From Psychrobacillus psychrodurans (GTDB lineage: Bacteria; Bacillota; Bacilli; Bacillales_A; Planococcaceae), in NCBI RefSeq assembly GCF_027563345.1, contig NZ_JAMKBK010000006.1: 64,000 nt of DNA, one strand, 5' to 3'. How positions within the stretch are numbered: the first letter of the stretch is position 1; each line of letters starts with the position of its first letter. A model generated the notes under the pieces. It had not been told where the DNA came from. It was given only the letters and a program-made list of their open reading frames with translations, and did not search any database. The position numbers were made by a program, and so were the translations under genes. Positions 42,246-50,772 of this stretch are shown in pieces.

Positions 42246-42935
42246 TTAGATGTATGATCCTTTTCCTTCATAGGTTACATGCCAGTTATTATCTTTTTGT
42301 AAAATTGCTGTCCCAATCCAACCATCTGCAATTAGTTGCTGTTGTTTTTCAATCGCATCCATAGGAACTTCTATAAACGTTTCTTCGTTATTACGATCTA
42401 CATGAATTTTTTTATAAAATACATATCGTAGCATGTCTCCGTATTTCTTCTTTAATGCACCTATTACCATTCCTTGGCTTAGTTTGTCCTTTAAGCTTGC
42501 AATGTTAAATGGTGCAACTGTTGCACATACATGTGTATACGGTGAAGCGTCTAGTAGTTCCATGACAATAACCCCGAGTTTCTTTTGCAATCCAAATCCA
42601 CGGTAATTAGGATGAACATTTGTTATTTCTTGATAAACGACCTTCTCGAGTTGATCTTTTGAAAGACCAATATCATATCCTAAATGTTGATCATCAATTG
42701 GTGGTAATGCCAATGCACGGAAGGCGATTAGTTCATTGTCTACAAATGCTCCAATCATTAGGTTACGATCTATCGAATCCTCATATTCTCCTATTGTTAA
42801 TGGAGATAAGAAATTATCATTTTCCATTGCTCCAAGGACCACATGCTGCAAACGTAAAATGCTATCCAGATGTTCTTGCGTCAATTGACGAACAATATAT
42901 TCTTTCACACCAAGTTTACCTTTCCATTCTTTCAC
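42246..42935 (-). CDS. GNAT family N-acyltransferase in the epimerase operon
   Basis: 229 aa from a GTG at 42935 with GAGGAAG upstream. GNAT features: RQLTQEHLDSILRLQHVVLG at the start, a strand with FVDNELIAFRALALPPID, and the acyl-CoA loop in VHPNYRGFGLQKKLGVIVME. It is longer than simple acetyltransferases. The gene starts 14 bp after the enolase-superfamily gene. In Geobacillus a GNAT enzyme N-succinylates D-amino acids beside an N-succinylamino acid racemase and an M20 hydrolase (established case); a similar role here is inference. Confidence 0.85.
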   Translation of the reverse strand: MKEWKGKLGVKEYIVRQLTQEHLDSILRLQHVVLGAMENDNFLSPLTIGEYEDSIDRNLMIGAFVDNELIAFRALALPPIDDQHLGYDIGLSKDQLEKVVYQEITNVHPNYRGFGLQKKLGVIVMELLDASPYTHVCATVAPFNIASLKDKLSQGMVIGALKKKYGDMLRYVFYKKIHVDRNNEETFIEVPMDAIEKQQQLIADGWIGTAILQKDNNWHVTYEGKGSYI

Positions 42936-42949
42936 GCAAACACTTCCTC

Positions 42950-44062
42950 TTATTTTGTTACTTTTGTAGAGAACTTAGTTAACTCTTGTAAAGTTTCTTC
43001 ATCAATATCAATCCCTAGTCCAGGACGTTCATTTAATTGAATAAATGGTACGTCATAATGTAAATTTCCAACGTCTTTAGAGAATTTTAGAGGACCTGTT
43101 AACTCTACACTCGTAAACACTTTTTTAGAAAATGCTACTTGAAATCCTGCTGAAGAACCAATAGAGGATTCCACCATGGAACCGATTTGACACTCGATGC
43201 CTGCCATCTCTGCCATATGAGCCAGCTTCATCGCTGGATATATCCCACCACACTTCATCAGTTTAATATTTACTTTATGTGCTGCTTGTTTCTCGATCAA
43301 CTCTCGCATATCACGTAAGTTTCGCAAGCCTTCGTCCATCATAAGAGGGGTACTTGTCTTAGCTTTTACTTCTACCATACCATTAAAGTCATCTGCGATT
43401 ACCGGTTGCTCTAGCCAGTCTAATCCCTCTTTTTCCAACTGCCGCATAGCCACAATAGTAGTAGCGCTATTTTTCCAACCTTGATTTACATCTACACGAA
43501 TAGCAATTTCTTCTCCGACTTTTGCGCGCACTGCTTGAATACATTTAACATCAACTTGCACGTCTGTCCCGACCTTCATTTTAAAGGAGGAATACCCTTC
43601 TTTCATCCTTCTTTCTGCTTCTTCTGCCATGTCAGCTGGCTTTCCTATACTTAATACATGAGTGACAGGGAACTTTTCGTGATAGCGCCCACCTAATAAT
43701 TGGTACACAGGAACACCAAGTTTTTTCCCTGCCAAATCATAACAAGCAATATCTATCGCTGCTTTTGCTGCAGGTGCCTGGTAAACCGCTTTATTCATTT
43801 TCTCATGTAAACGCTCAAACTCCATAGGATTTTCTCCAATAACAGCTGGAGCTAGCGTTTCTTTCAATAATGCATATGTACTTTCCCAAGTCTCACCTGT
43901 CACATGCTCATCTGCAACTGCTTCCCCATAACCTACTATACCCTCATCCGTTGTTATTTTTACAATAATAGATGGCATATCATCATAAGTGTGATAACTT
44001 ATGATAAAAGGATCTACTAATGGTAAACGGATTGCATAAATATCAATTTCTTTAATTTTCAT
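42950..44062 (-). CDS. Enolase-superfamily (MLE-type) racemase/epimerase, dipeptide epimerase-like
   Basis: 370 aa. Muconate-lactonizing subgroup: KxK motif in SSFKMKVGTDVQVDVK, metal ligands in RVDVNQGWKN, WLEQPVIADDF and LMMDEGLRN, second base Lys in VNIKLMKCGG, and the C-terminal GSMVESSIGSSAGFQVAF. The KLMKCGG and MxEx-type end resemble L-Ala-D/L-Glu epimerases such as YkfB, but an N-acylamino acid racemase role is possible given the flanking GNAT and M20 genes. Starts divergently from its likely regulator. Confidence 0.87.
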   Translation of the reverse strand: MKIKEIDIYAIRLPLVDPFIISYHTYDDMPSIIVKITTDEGIVGYGEAVADEHVTGETWESTYALLKETLAPAVIGENPMEFERLHEKMNKAVYQAPAAKAAIDIACYDLAGKKLGVPVYQLLGGRYHEKFPVTHVLSIGKPADMAEEAERRMKEGYSSFKMKVGTDVQVDVKCIQAVRAKVGEEIAIRVDVNQGWKNSATTIVAMRQLEKEGLDWLEQPVIADDFNGMVEVKAKTSTPLMMDEGLRNLRDMRELIEKQAAHKVNIKLMKCGGIYPAMKLAHMAEMAGIECQIGSMVESSIGSSAGFQVAFSKKVFTSVELTGPLKFSKDVGNLHYDVPFIQLNERPGLGIDIDEETLQELTKFSTKVTK

Positions 44063-44106
44063 TTGAATTTCCTACTTTCTTTACATTTTGGATTAAGTTC
44101 GTTATA

Positions 44107-44129
44107 GTTGTCGTTAAATAGTCGTTAAA
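44107..44129. promoter_or_regulatory. Double direct-repeat operator in the divergent promoter
   Basis: GTCGTTAAA occurs at 44110-44118 and 44121-44129, an 11-bp period (one helical turn). The same arrangement is found before the NhaC gene at 46953-46971. Probable binding site of the divergently encoded regulator. Confidence 0.65.
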
Positions 44130-44152
44130 AAGATAAAAAAAGAGGTGACCAT

Positions 44153-45394
44153 ATGTTAACACGTATTGCAGTTCTAGGATCGGCCACTTTCATCGAACGT
44201 TTAAGAAGTTTTGAACATGAACTTCCATCCACTCGATTGGATTATTATACATATAATATACCTTTTGATGCAAAGGATATAATACCGACGATAAAACCTT
44301 GTGATGCAGTATTTTTTTCAGGTTCATTTCCATTTACTTATGCAAAGGACTCAATCGCAAGGCTACCAATTCCAACTTTTTATTTGAAACAAGATGAAAA
44401 CGCTATCATGACTACTCTACTTTCACTTAGTCTCACTAACCCAACAGCTGTACATAAGCTTTCCATTGATCTAGTCCATCCAGAGGGGGTAAAAAATGTT
44501 TTGGAGGATATCGGATTAACCGATCAAACACCGTTTTTAATGAAAATAGATACCTCTTTCAATCTGGAAGAAATAGTTGCATTCCATACAGTTTTACAAA
44601 AGAACGGCGCCACTTTGCTAGCGATTACTAGTATTCATGCAGTGTATCAAAGATTGCGAGACAATGGTTTATCTGTCATTCGAATGATTGATCCGAAAAG
44701 CTCCATTATTAAGGCAATAGAGGATACAAAATCTCTTGCCCTTCTATTCAAAAGTCAGTCCGCTAAAATTGCAGTTGGTTATATCCAAACAAATAAAGAG
44801 CTTTCCATTGCAGAAGAAAAAGTTAAACAAATTGCAGCCTCTATTCAAGCAAATACCGTAAAAGAAGCCGACAATTTATATACCTTATTTTCAACTCAAG
44901 GTGATGTGCAGGAAGCTTTAAACAATAACTTGATTACTTCTTGGATAAACTCCTCTCCCGCGGTTAAAATTGCATTTGGCTATGGAAAAACAGTTTTGGA
45001 AGCTACTCAAAATGCAAGGGATGCTTTATCTTATGCAACTGATAATACAGCCTATCTATTAACCGATTCTAAGGAACTGCTTGGGCCATATCCATATAGT
45101 GATAAGCAAGTGCTTTTAAAAAATGTTGAACCACAGTTTGTGCAAATTGCGAAAGAGACTACATTAAGTCCAGCGAACTTATCTAAAGTCATACAGTTTA
45201 GTCGTTCTAGAAAGTCCACAGAGTTTACTGCATATGACTTAGAAGTCTATTTACAAGTTAGTAGACGTACAACTGAACGAATACTAAAAAAACTAGCAGA
45301 TCATGGATATGCACAAATCATAGGGGAAGAAATGACCTATCAGCAAGGTCGCCCACGCGCTATTTATGAGTTGAACTTTCCAACCTACAATTAG
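44153..45394 (+). CDS. Transcriptional regulator with C-terminal winged helix
   Basis: 413 aa. No membrane segment. Residues about 1-110 form an alpha/beta sensor-like part (TRIAVLGSATFIERLRSF; CDAVFFSGSFPFTYAKDSIA); residues about 200-320 include VKIAFGYGKTVLEATQNARD, which resembles the GGDEF-like domain of PucR/CdaR regulators; the last 80 residues are a winged helix (FTAYDLEVYLQVSRRTTERI, then KKLADHGYAQIIGE). It probably senses a substrate of the neighbouring pathway and binds the operators at 44107 and 46953. AAAGAGGTGACC precedes the ATG. Confidence 0.75.
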   Translation: MLTRIAVLGSATFIERLRSFEHELPSTRLDYYTYNIPFDAKDIIPTIKPCDAVFFSGSFPFTYAKDSIARLPIPTFYLKQDENAIMTTLLSLSLTNPTAVHKLSIDLVHPEGVKNVLEDIGLTDQTPFLMKIDTSFNLEEIVAFHTVLQKNGATLLAITSIHAVYQRLRDNGLSVIRMIDPKSSIIKAIEDTKSLALLFKSQSAKIAVGYIQTNKELSIAEEKVKQIAASIQANTVKEADNLYTLFSTQGDVQEALNNNLITSWINSSPAVKIAFGYGKTVLEATQNARDALSYATDNTAYLLTDSKELLGPYPYSDKQVLLKNVEPQFVQIAKETTLSPANLSKVIQFSRSRKSTEFTAYDLEVYLQVSRRTTERILKKLADHGYAQIIGEEMTYQQGRPRAIYELNFPTYN

Positions 45395-45418
45395 AAGATA
45401 CGTATCAATAGGACTTAT

Positions 45419-45453
45419 AACAAAAGGGAGTTCCATATGAACTCCCTTTTGTT
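45419..45453. terminator. Bidirectional terminator
   Basis: AACAAAAGGGAGTTC, loop CATAT, GAACTCCCTTTTGTT. It separates the convergent regulator (ends 45394) and NhaC gene (ends 45477). Confidence 0.88.
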
Positions 45454-45476
45454 ATTCAGGCTTGCACATTTCCTTT

Positions 45477-46913
45477 TTATGCTTCTACAGTTTCTTTATT
45501 TAATATCGCTAGTTTTTCAGCCTCAGAGATTTTTTGAATCGTGAAGCCTGTCATTGCATAGATAATTGATATAATTGGTACTATAAAGTTTAATACGGCA
45601 AATAATGCATACTCTGCTACTCCTACACCTAATGTCGCTAAAATAAATACTCCACACGTATTCCAAGGAATAAAGACCGAAGTAAGTGTACCTCCATCTT
45701 CTAAAGCACGCGAGAGATTTTTAGAATGTAGTCCCATTTTTGTATATGTTTTTGAGAACATTCGAGCTGGCACAACGATAGAAATGTATTGCTCTGAACA
45801 AGAGGCATTTGTTGCAATACACGCAACAATTGTTGAAGCAATAAGTGATCCTGCTGTTTTAGCAAACTTTAAAATTTGATCCATAATGGATTGCAGCATT
45901 CCGGAGTATTCCAATATACCACCAAATGTCATGGCAACAATCGTCATGGAGACCGTATACATCATCGAATCTAATCCACCACGATTAAATAATTCATCAA
46001 CCATTGCATTTCCAGTATCGATAACATATCCACTTTGCAAAGCTCCAACTGCCTCTGCAACGCTTCCACCTTGGATGAGTATTTGAGATAAGAAGCCAAA
46101 TAAAATTCCAACAATCAATGCTGGTATAGCTGGAACTTTAAGTGCTACTAAGACAATTACTGCTAGAGGTATTAACAATAACCATGGAGAAATGACAAAG
46201 CTTTGATCTAACATTGATATTGTTTGGTTGATACCCTCTTGGTCAATATTACTTGATTTATATCTGTTTCCTAGGAAGCCATATACACCAAGAGCTATTA
46301 GAATTCCTGGTATCGTCGTAAATAACATATGTTTAATATGTACAAAAAGATCTGTTCCTGTTAGTCCTGCTGCAAGGTTTGTTGTATCGGATAATGGGGA
46401 CATCTTATCTCCAAAGTATGCTCCTGAAATTACGGCTCCAGCGATCATTCCAGCTGGAATTCCCATGCTAAGTCCAATACCCATTCCCGCAACACCGATT
46501 GTCCCCATAGTTGACCAAGAACTACCGATTGCAAGTGCAACAATTGCACAAATAATACAAATAGCCACTAAGAAGAAAGCAGGAGTAATAATTTTTAGGC
46601 CATAATAGATCATCGTTGCGACAATTCCGCCACCTATCCATGCACCAATGATTAGTCCTACTAAAATAATTATGACTACTGCAGGTAATGCTAGTTTTAT
46701 ACCTTTATACATCATTTCTTCAATTTGAGACCATTTAAATCCATGTTTCCATGCAACAATAGCTGCAACTGTTGTTCCAACGATCAATGGAATATGCGGC
46801 CCCTGTTCTAAATAAATAATTGTAATAACCATAGTAATAACCATGAGTAGTAGCGGCATAATCGCCCATATTAAAGACATCTCTTTTTTAGTAACCGCTT
46901 TCTTTTCCTCCAA
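45477..46913 (-). CDS. NhaC-type Na+/H+ antiporter (possible amino/organic acid exchanger)
   Basis: 478 aa from a TTG at 46913 with AAGGAGGAAA upstream. Twelve or so hydrophobic segments and the NhaC family features: GAYFGDKMSPLSDTTNLAAG, HIKHMLFTTIPGILIALGVY and CIATNASCSEQYISIVVPAR. Members include proton/sodium-coupled exchangers of malate/lactate. Its promoter carries the same double repeat as the regulator/epimerase promoter, so it probably transports a substrate or product of this pathway; that is inference. Confidence 0.9.
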   Translation of the reverse strand: MEEKKAVTKKEMSLIWAIMPLLLMVITMVITIIYLEQGPHIPLIVGTTVAAIVAWKHGFKWSQIEEMMYKGIKLALPAVVIIILVGLIIGAWIGGGIVATMIYYGLKIITPAFFLVAICIICAIVALAIGSSWSTMGTIGVAGMGIGLSMGIPAGMIAGAVISGAYFGDKMSPLSDTTNLAAGLTGTDLFVHIKHMLFTTIPGILIALGVYGFLGNRYKSSNIDQEGINQTISMLDQSFVISPWLLLIPLAVIVLVALKVPAIPALIVGILFGFLSQILIQGGSVAEAVGALQSGYVIDTGNAMVDELFNRGGLDSMMYTVSMTIVAMTFGGILEYSGMLQSIMDQILKFAKTAGSLIASTIVACIATNASCSEQYISIVVPARMFSKTYTKMGLHSKNLSRALEDGGTLTSVFIPWNTCGVFILATLGVGVAEYALFAVLNFIVPIISIIYAMTGFTIQKISEAEKLAILNKETVEA

Positions 46914-46952
46914 AATATTTCCTCCTTACAACTATAGAGACAATTCTAAATT

Positions 46953-46971
46953 GACGTTTAATAGTCGTTAA
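46953..46971. promoter_or_regulatory. Double direct-repeat operator before the NhaC gene
   Basis: GACGTTTA (46953-46960) and GTCGTTAA (46964-46971), period 11 bp, 40 bp before the NhaC start. It matches the site at 44107-44129 in sequence and spacing. Confidence 0.6.
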
Positions 46972-47009
46972 TAAAGTAATATTAAATGGAAATCAGATGC
47001 TAGTCAATA

Positions 47010-48107
47010 CTATTTCGAAACATTTGTAAGCGTTTTCGATATAACTTTAGCCCCCAAAATTAATGCATCTCTGTTAAAAGTCATATTTGGATGATGCAAT
47101 CCCGGTGACAAGTCAGCTCCGATACCAATCATTGCTGCCTTCACTTCAGGATGTCTAATTGTATAAAAATGAAAATCATCGCTTCCCGAAGTAATTACTT
47201 CATCTGCAAGGTTTTCCATACCTACGGTTTCAATTATTGCAGCTTTAGAAATTGCCGCCGCTTCCTTCGATACTTCAGCACCTGGTGTAATATCTTGAAA
47301 TTCCCACTCGATTTCTATATCAAATAATTGTTGAATAATATTTAAATCTTTGTCAATGCGATCTTTCAATTGTGATAATATGCTATTCTTTGCTGCTCTT
47401 ACATCAATTGAAAATGTTGCAATACCAGGAATAATATTCGCATTCTCTCCACCTGCTTGAATTTTTGTTAGCTTTGCAGAATATGATTCAGATGGAGAAA
47501 AATACATATTTTTCAGTGCTTGTTGAATGGCAATTACTACGTCAATCGCATTGTTTCCTTGATGTGGTCTAGCTCCATGAGCATCGATTCCTTTTATTTT
47601 GCCCTCTACAAATAAAGCCGCTCCATGATGTATAGCTGGTGCTACTTTGCCGAAAGGAAGTTCCTCAATCGGTCGTAAATGCACACCAAAAAGATGTGTT
47701 ACGTCGTCGAGAGCCCCACGGTCTATCATGGAATTCGCTCCGTTACCTTTTTCTTCTGCTGGTTGAAAGATAAAGCGAATTCGTTTGTTTAATTTCTCAT
47801 CCTTTAATAGCAATAACGCTCCTAGTACCATAGAGATATTGGCATCATGCCCACAGGAATGATTGGCACGGAACTCACCATCTACTTCTTGCCAAAGAGC
47901 ATCAATATCTGCACGTACAGCTATTACTTCTGGCCCTTCTCCGATTTCTGCTAGTAATCCAGTTACATCATCAAATCTTCGATAGGAAATACTTAAACCA
48001 TCCAATATTTCCGCAAGCTTATTTGTAGTTTCATATTCCTTCCAGCTAACTTCTGGATACTGGTGAAAGTGGTTAAACCACTGTAAAATTTGATTTTCTA
48101 CTTGCAT
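47010..48107 (-). CDS. M20 family amidohydrolase/peptidase
   Basis: 365 aa. M20D pattern: FHQYPEVSWKEYETTNKLAE, VRADIDALWQE, the metal Cys/His pair NHSCGHDANISMVLGALLLL, FIFQPAEEKGNGAN with the catalytic Glu, HGARPHQGNNAIDVV of the dimer domain, and a terminal GLHHPNMTFNRDALI. It should hydrolyse an N-acyl or peptide bond of an amino acid derivative. NhaC follows in the same direction 96 bp later with its own operator. Fits the GNAT/racemase/hydrolase theme. Confidence 0.92.
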   Translation of the reverse strand: MQVENQILQWFNHFHQYPEVSWKEYETTNKLAEILDGLSISYRRFDDVTGLLAEIGEGPEVIAVRADIDALWQEVDGEFRANHSCGHDANISMVLGALLLLKDEKLNKRIRFIFQPAEEKGNGANSMIDRGALDDVTHLFGVHLRPIEELPFGKVAPAIHHGAALFVEGKIKGIDAHGARPHQGNNAIDVVIAIQQALKNMYFSPSESYSAKLTKIQAGGENANIIPGIATFSIDVRAAKNSILSQLKDRIDKDLNIIQQLFDIEIEWEFQDITPGAEVSKEAAAISKAAIIETVGMENLADEVITSGSDDFHFYTIRHPEVKAAMIGIGADLSPGLHHPNMTFNRDALILGAKVISKTLTNVSK

Positions 48108-48137
48108 TTCACTTACACTCCCTTTTTACGCGGTAAT

Positions 48138-48332
48138 TTATCCTATGATTTCACAGACTCGTCCTATTTGTCCATCTGTTAATCGTACTTTTATGCCATG
48201 TGGATGAAATGACGAATTCGTTAATAAGTCTTTCACAACTCCTTTTGTTTTCTCCCCTGATCGTTGATCTTTTTTTAATACTATATATACCTCTAATCCA
48301 GGTTTTACATCTTTTCTATTTTGACCATTCAT
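48138..48332 (-). CDS. ywbE: YwbE family protein
   Basis: 64 aa; family length and pattern are exact: GQNRKDVKPGLEVYIVLKKD, QRSGEKTKGVVKDLLTNSS and HPHGIKVRLTDGQIGRVCEI. Small cytoplasmic protein of unknown function. It lies 30 bp upstream of the M20 gene in the same direction, but there is no evident functional tie. Confidence 0.92.
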   Translation of the reverse strand: MNGQNRKDVKPGLEVYIVLKKDQRSGEKTKGVVKDLLTNSSFHPHGIKVRLTDGQIGRVCEIIG

Positions 48333-48480
48333 TTAGCTTCACCTCTTTTTGTATCGTACCACTTTCATGGTTTGGTTTCAGTATTTTGCTTCATAAATTG
48401 TAACTGTAGAATATGTTTGGTCCAACAAAGGAACAGGAATAATAATAGGAAGGATATTCGTGGAGAAAGAGGTGATAAGA

Positions 48481-48995
48481 TTGGAAATATACACAATTGG
48501 ACATTCTAGCCACACACAGAAATTTTTCGGAAGCATGCTAAAAAAGAATAACATCGAGTTTTTGCGGATGTAAGGGCATTTCCAGGTAGTAGAAAATGGC
48601 CGCAATTTTCAAAGGATGATTTTCCAAAATGGCTTATAAGAGAAGACATTTCATATGAACACCTCTCCAAATTAGGTGGTAGACGTAGAAAGTCTAAAAA
48701 AGTTAGTGAAGAAGTGAACGCAGGGTGGAACAACCAATCATTTCATAATTATGCGGATTATACTCTGACGGAAGAGTTCCAAATAGGTATAAATGAACTT
48801 TTGGAAAAAGCAGCAAATAAAAAAACTGCCTATTGTTGTTCGGAGCGTCATCCTTCCCGTTGTCATCGTTTGCTTATCAGCAACTTTCTCGTAGCAAACG
48901 GGCATGACGTGAAGCATATTATTGACGTAAATGATAATGAAATTGAAATTGTAAATCACGAAGTTGGGATGTGGGGAGCTCCTGCACAAGGTTAA
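48481..48995 (+). pseudogene. DUF488 family protein, frameshifted
   Basis: From a TTG at 48481 (GAGGTG upstream): MEIYTIGHSSHTQKFFGSML, then KKNNIEFL and loss of frame at the TTTTTG run near 48556-48562. The next frame continues ADVRAFPGSRKWPQFSKDD and KLGGRRRKSKKVSEEVN, with the family Cys/His part CCSERHPSRCHRLLISNFLV, to a normal end at 48995. One missing base would give about 171 residues. DUF488 proteins are of unknown function. Decay or homopolymer sequencing error cannot be told apart here. Confidence 0.85.
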
Positions 48996-49077
48996 TGAGG
49001 ATCGAATTGTAACATACCCTTCTTGTTAATCTACCAAATTAATAGACAAGGGATATGAATAAAAAACAACAAAAATA

Positions 49078-49119
49078 GGGCTATCCTAGAGTGATTTAAT
49101 ATCACTTACGAGATAGCCC
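49078..49119 (-). terminator. Terminator after the DHA2 pump gene
   Basis: GGGCTATC and GATAGCCC enclose AGTGAT/ATCACT. On the minus strand a TATTTTTGTTG tract follows. It lies 6 bp beyond the stop of the pump gene. Confidence 0.82.
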
Positions 49120-49124
49120 CATGA

Positions 49125-50609
49125 TTAACTTTTCACTTCTTTTTCAATGTCAGCAAGTGCATTTGCGCTTACGTCCACACGTTTTAAGAAGAACGATAAT
49201 ACTAATGCAACACATGTTACAACAGCGGCAACGATGAATGATAGTTGAACACCATGTAATAAGCTTTGTGCCTGTATTTGTTTCATTGCTTCTTCTGTCA
49301 TGGATGCAGGGTCCATTGATGCAGCTAACTCCTTACCACGAGTAGCCGCAGCACTAGTCATAATCGTAACAAAAATAGCTGTCCCGATTGAACCAATCAC
49401 TTGTTGCGCTGTATTGTTAACAGCTGTACCATGTGGGTTTAAACGTGTAGGTAATTGGTTTAAACCATTCGTCATAATCGGCATCATAACCATCGACATA
49501 CCAAACATACGTATTGTGTAAATACCAATAATGTAAGCATAGGAAGATTCAAGATCTAAACCTGCAAGCATGAATGTTGATATAGCGGTAATACCTAAAC
49601 CAATAACCGCTAAAATTCGGGGTCCAAATTTATCGAATAATTTCCCTGTGATTGGCGACATAACTCCCATAATAATAGCACCAGGTAACATCATTAAACC
49701 AGATTCTAAAGGGTCAATACCTCGCACGTCTTGTACGTAGGCAGGCGTTAAAATCATCCCAGAGAATAATGCCGCGGCATTTACCATTGAAATAACAGAA
49801 CCAAGTGCGAACATTGGATATTTATAAACTCGCAAGTCCAATAATGGTTCCTCTAATTTGAATTGGCGTGTAATGAACAAGAACAATGCAACAGCACCAA
49901 CTATAATTGTTGTCAAAACAACTGTGTCTCCCCAACCATTTGAACTAGCCATTGAACAACCATATAAAATACCACCAAAACCAATTACAGATAACACAAT
50001 TGAGAAGTAATCAAGAGATACTTTACGTGTATCCATCACATTTTCAAGTTTCCAAAACGCTAGAATAATGGAAAGAATCGCAAAGGGTAAAATCATCTCA
50101 AACAGTACGCGCCAATCGTAGTATTGTACGATATATCCTGATAATGTTGGCCCAATTGCTGGAGCTGTAATCATAACTAAACCGAAAACACCCATAGCTG
50201 CACCACGTTTTTCACGTGGGAAGCTAACTAGCATAACATTCATTAACAATGGTCCCATAACTGCCGAACCGGCTGCTTGTACCATACGCCCTGCTAAGAG
50301 GAATCCAAAGTTTGGTGCCAGAGCAGCCATTGCTGTACCAATTGTAAATAAAATCATCGATACAATAAATAATGTTCGGTTTTTAAAGCGTGTAATTAAA
50401 AATGCTGAAACAGGTATTAACACTCCACTTACTAGCATGTAACCTGTGGCTAACCATTGTACCGTTGAATAGTCTTTGCCAAAATCATCACGAATTGATG
50501 GTAATGCTACGTTTAATAATGAGTTATTTAAGAAAGAAACAAAGGCACCGAAAAATAAAATTGCAAGCATTAAATATGGTGGTTTCTTCTCTATCGTCGA
50601 AGTATTCAT
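49125..50609 (-). CDS. DHA2-type MFS efflux pump (EmrB/QacA family)
   Basis: 494 aa with 14 hydrophobic segments. Opens PYLMLAILFFGAFVSFLNNS and SLLNVALPSIRDDFGKD; motif A is present as FKNRTLFIVSMILFTIG and motif C as APAIGPTLSGYIVQYYDWR. These mark LmrB/EmrB-like drug/proton antiporters with 14 helices. TAAGGAG precedes the ATG. The divergent TetR gene is its likely regulator. The substrate range is unknown. Confidence 0.93.
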   Translation of the reverse strand: MNTSTIEKKPPYLMLAILFFGAFVSFLNNSLLNVALPSIRDDFGKDYSTVQWLATGYMLVSGVLIPVSAFLITRFKNRTLFIVSMILFTIGTAMAALAPNFGFLLAGRMVQAAGSAVMGPLLMNVMLVSFPREKRGAAMGVFGLVMITAPAIGPTLSGYIVQYYDWRVLFEMILPFAILSIILAFWKLENVMDTRKVSLDYFSIVLSVIGFGGILYGCSMASSNGWGDTVVLTTIIVGAVALFLFITRQFKLEEPLLDLRVYKYPMFALGSVISMVNAAALFSGMILTPAYVQDVRGIDPLESGLMMLPGAIIMGVMSPITGKLFDKFGPRILAVIGLGITAISTFMLAGLDLESSYAYIIGIYTIRMFGMSMVMMPIMTNGLNQLPTRLNPHGTAVNNTAQQVIGSIGTAIFVTIMTSAAATRGKELAASMDPASMTEEAMKQIQAQSLLHGVQLSFIVAAVVTCVALVLSFFLKRVDVSANALADIEKEVKS

Positions 50610-50772
50610 TTGTAATATCTCCTTAGTTTATATATTCCTTTTTTTAGTCACTTGAAAGATTTTATACCAGCAGTCCAATTTTGTCTATAAAAAAGTCTCG
50701 CCAGTACAAATAGTGCATTTTGAACAAAAATATGTTGTATAATGATCGTAACAAGTTAAAGAAGGAGTCATT

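Noticed and set aside
48378..48989. Minus-strand frames of 75-83 codons across the DUF488 gene
   Set aside because: Antisense to a gene that is well supported on the plus strand despite its frameshift.
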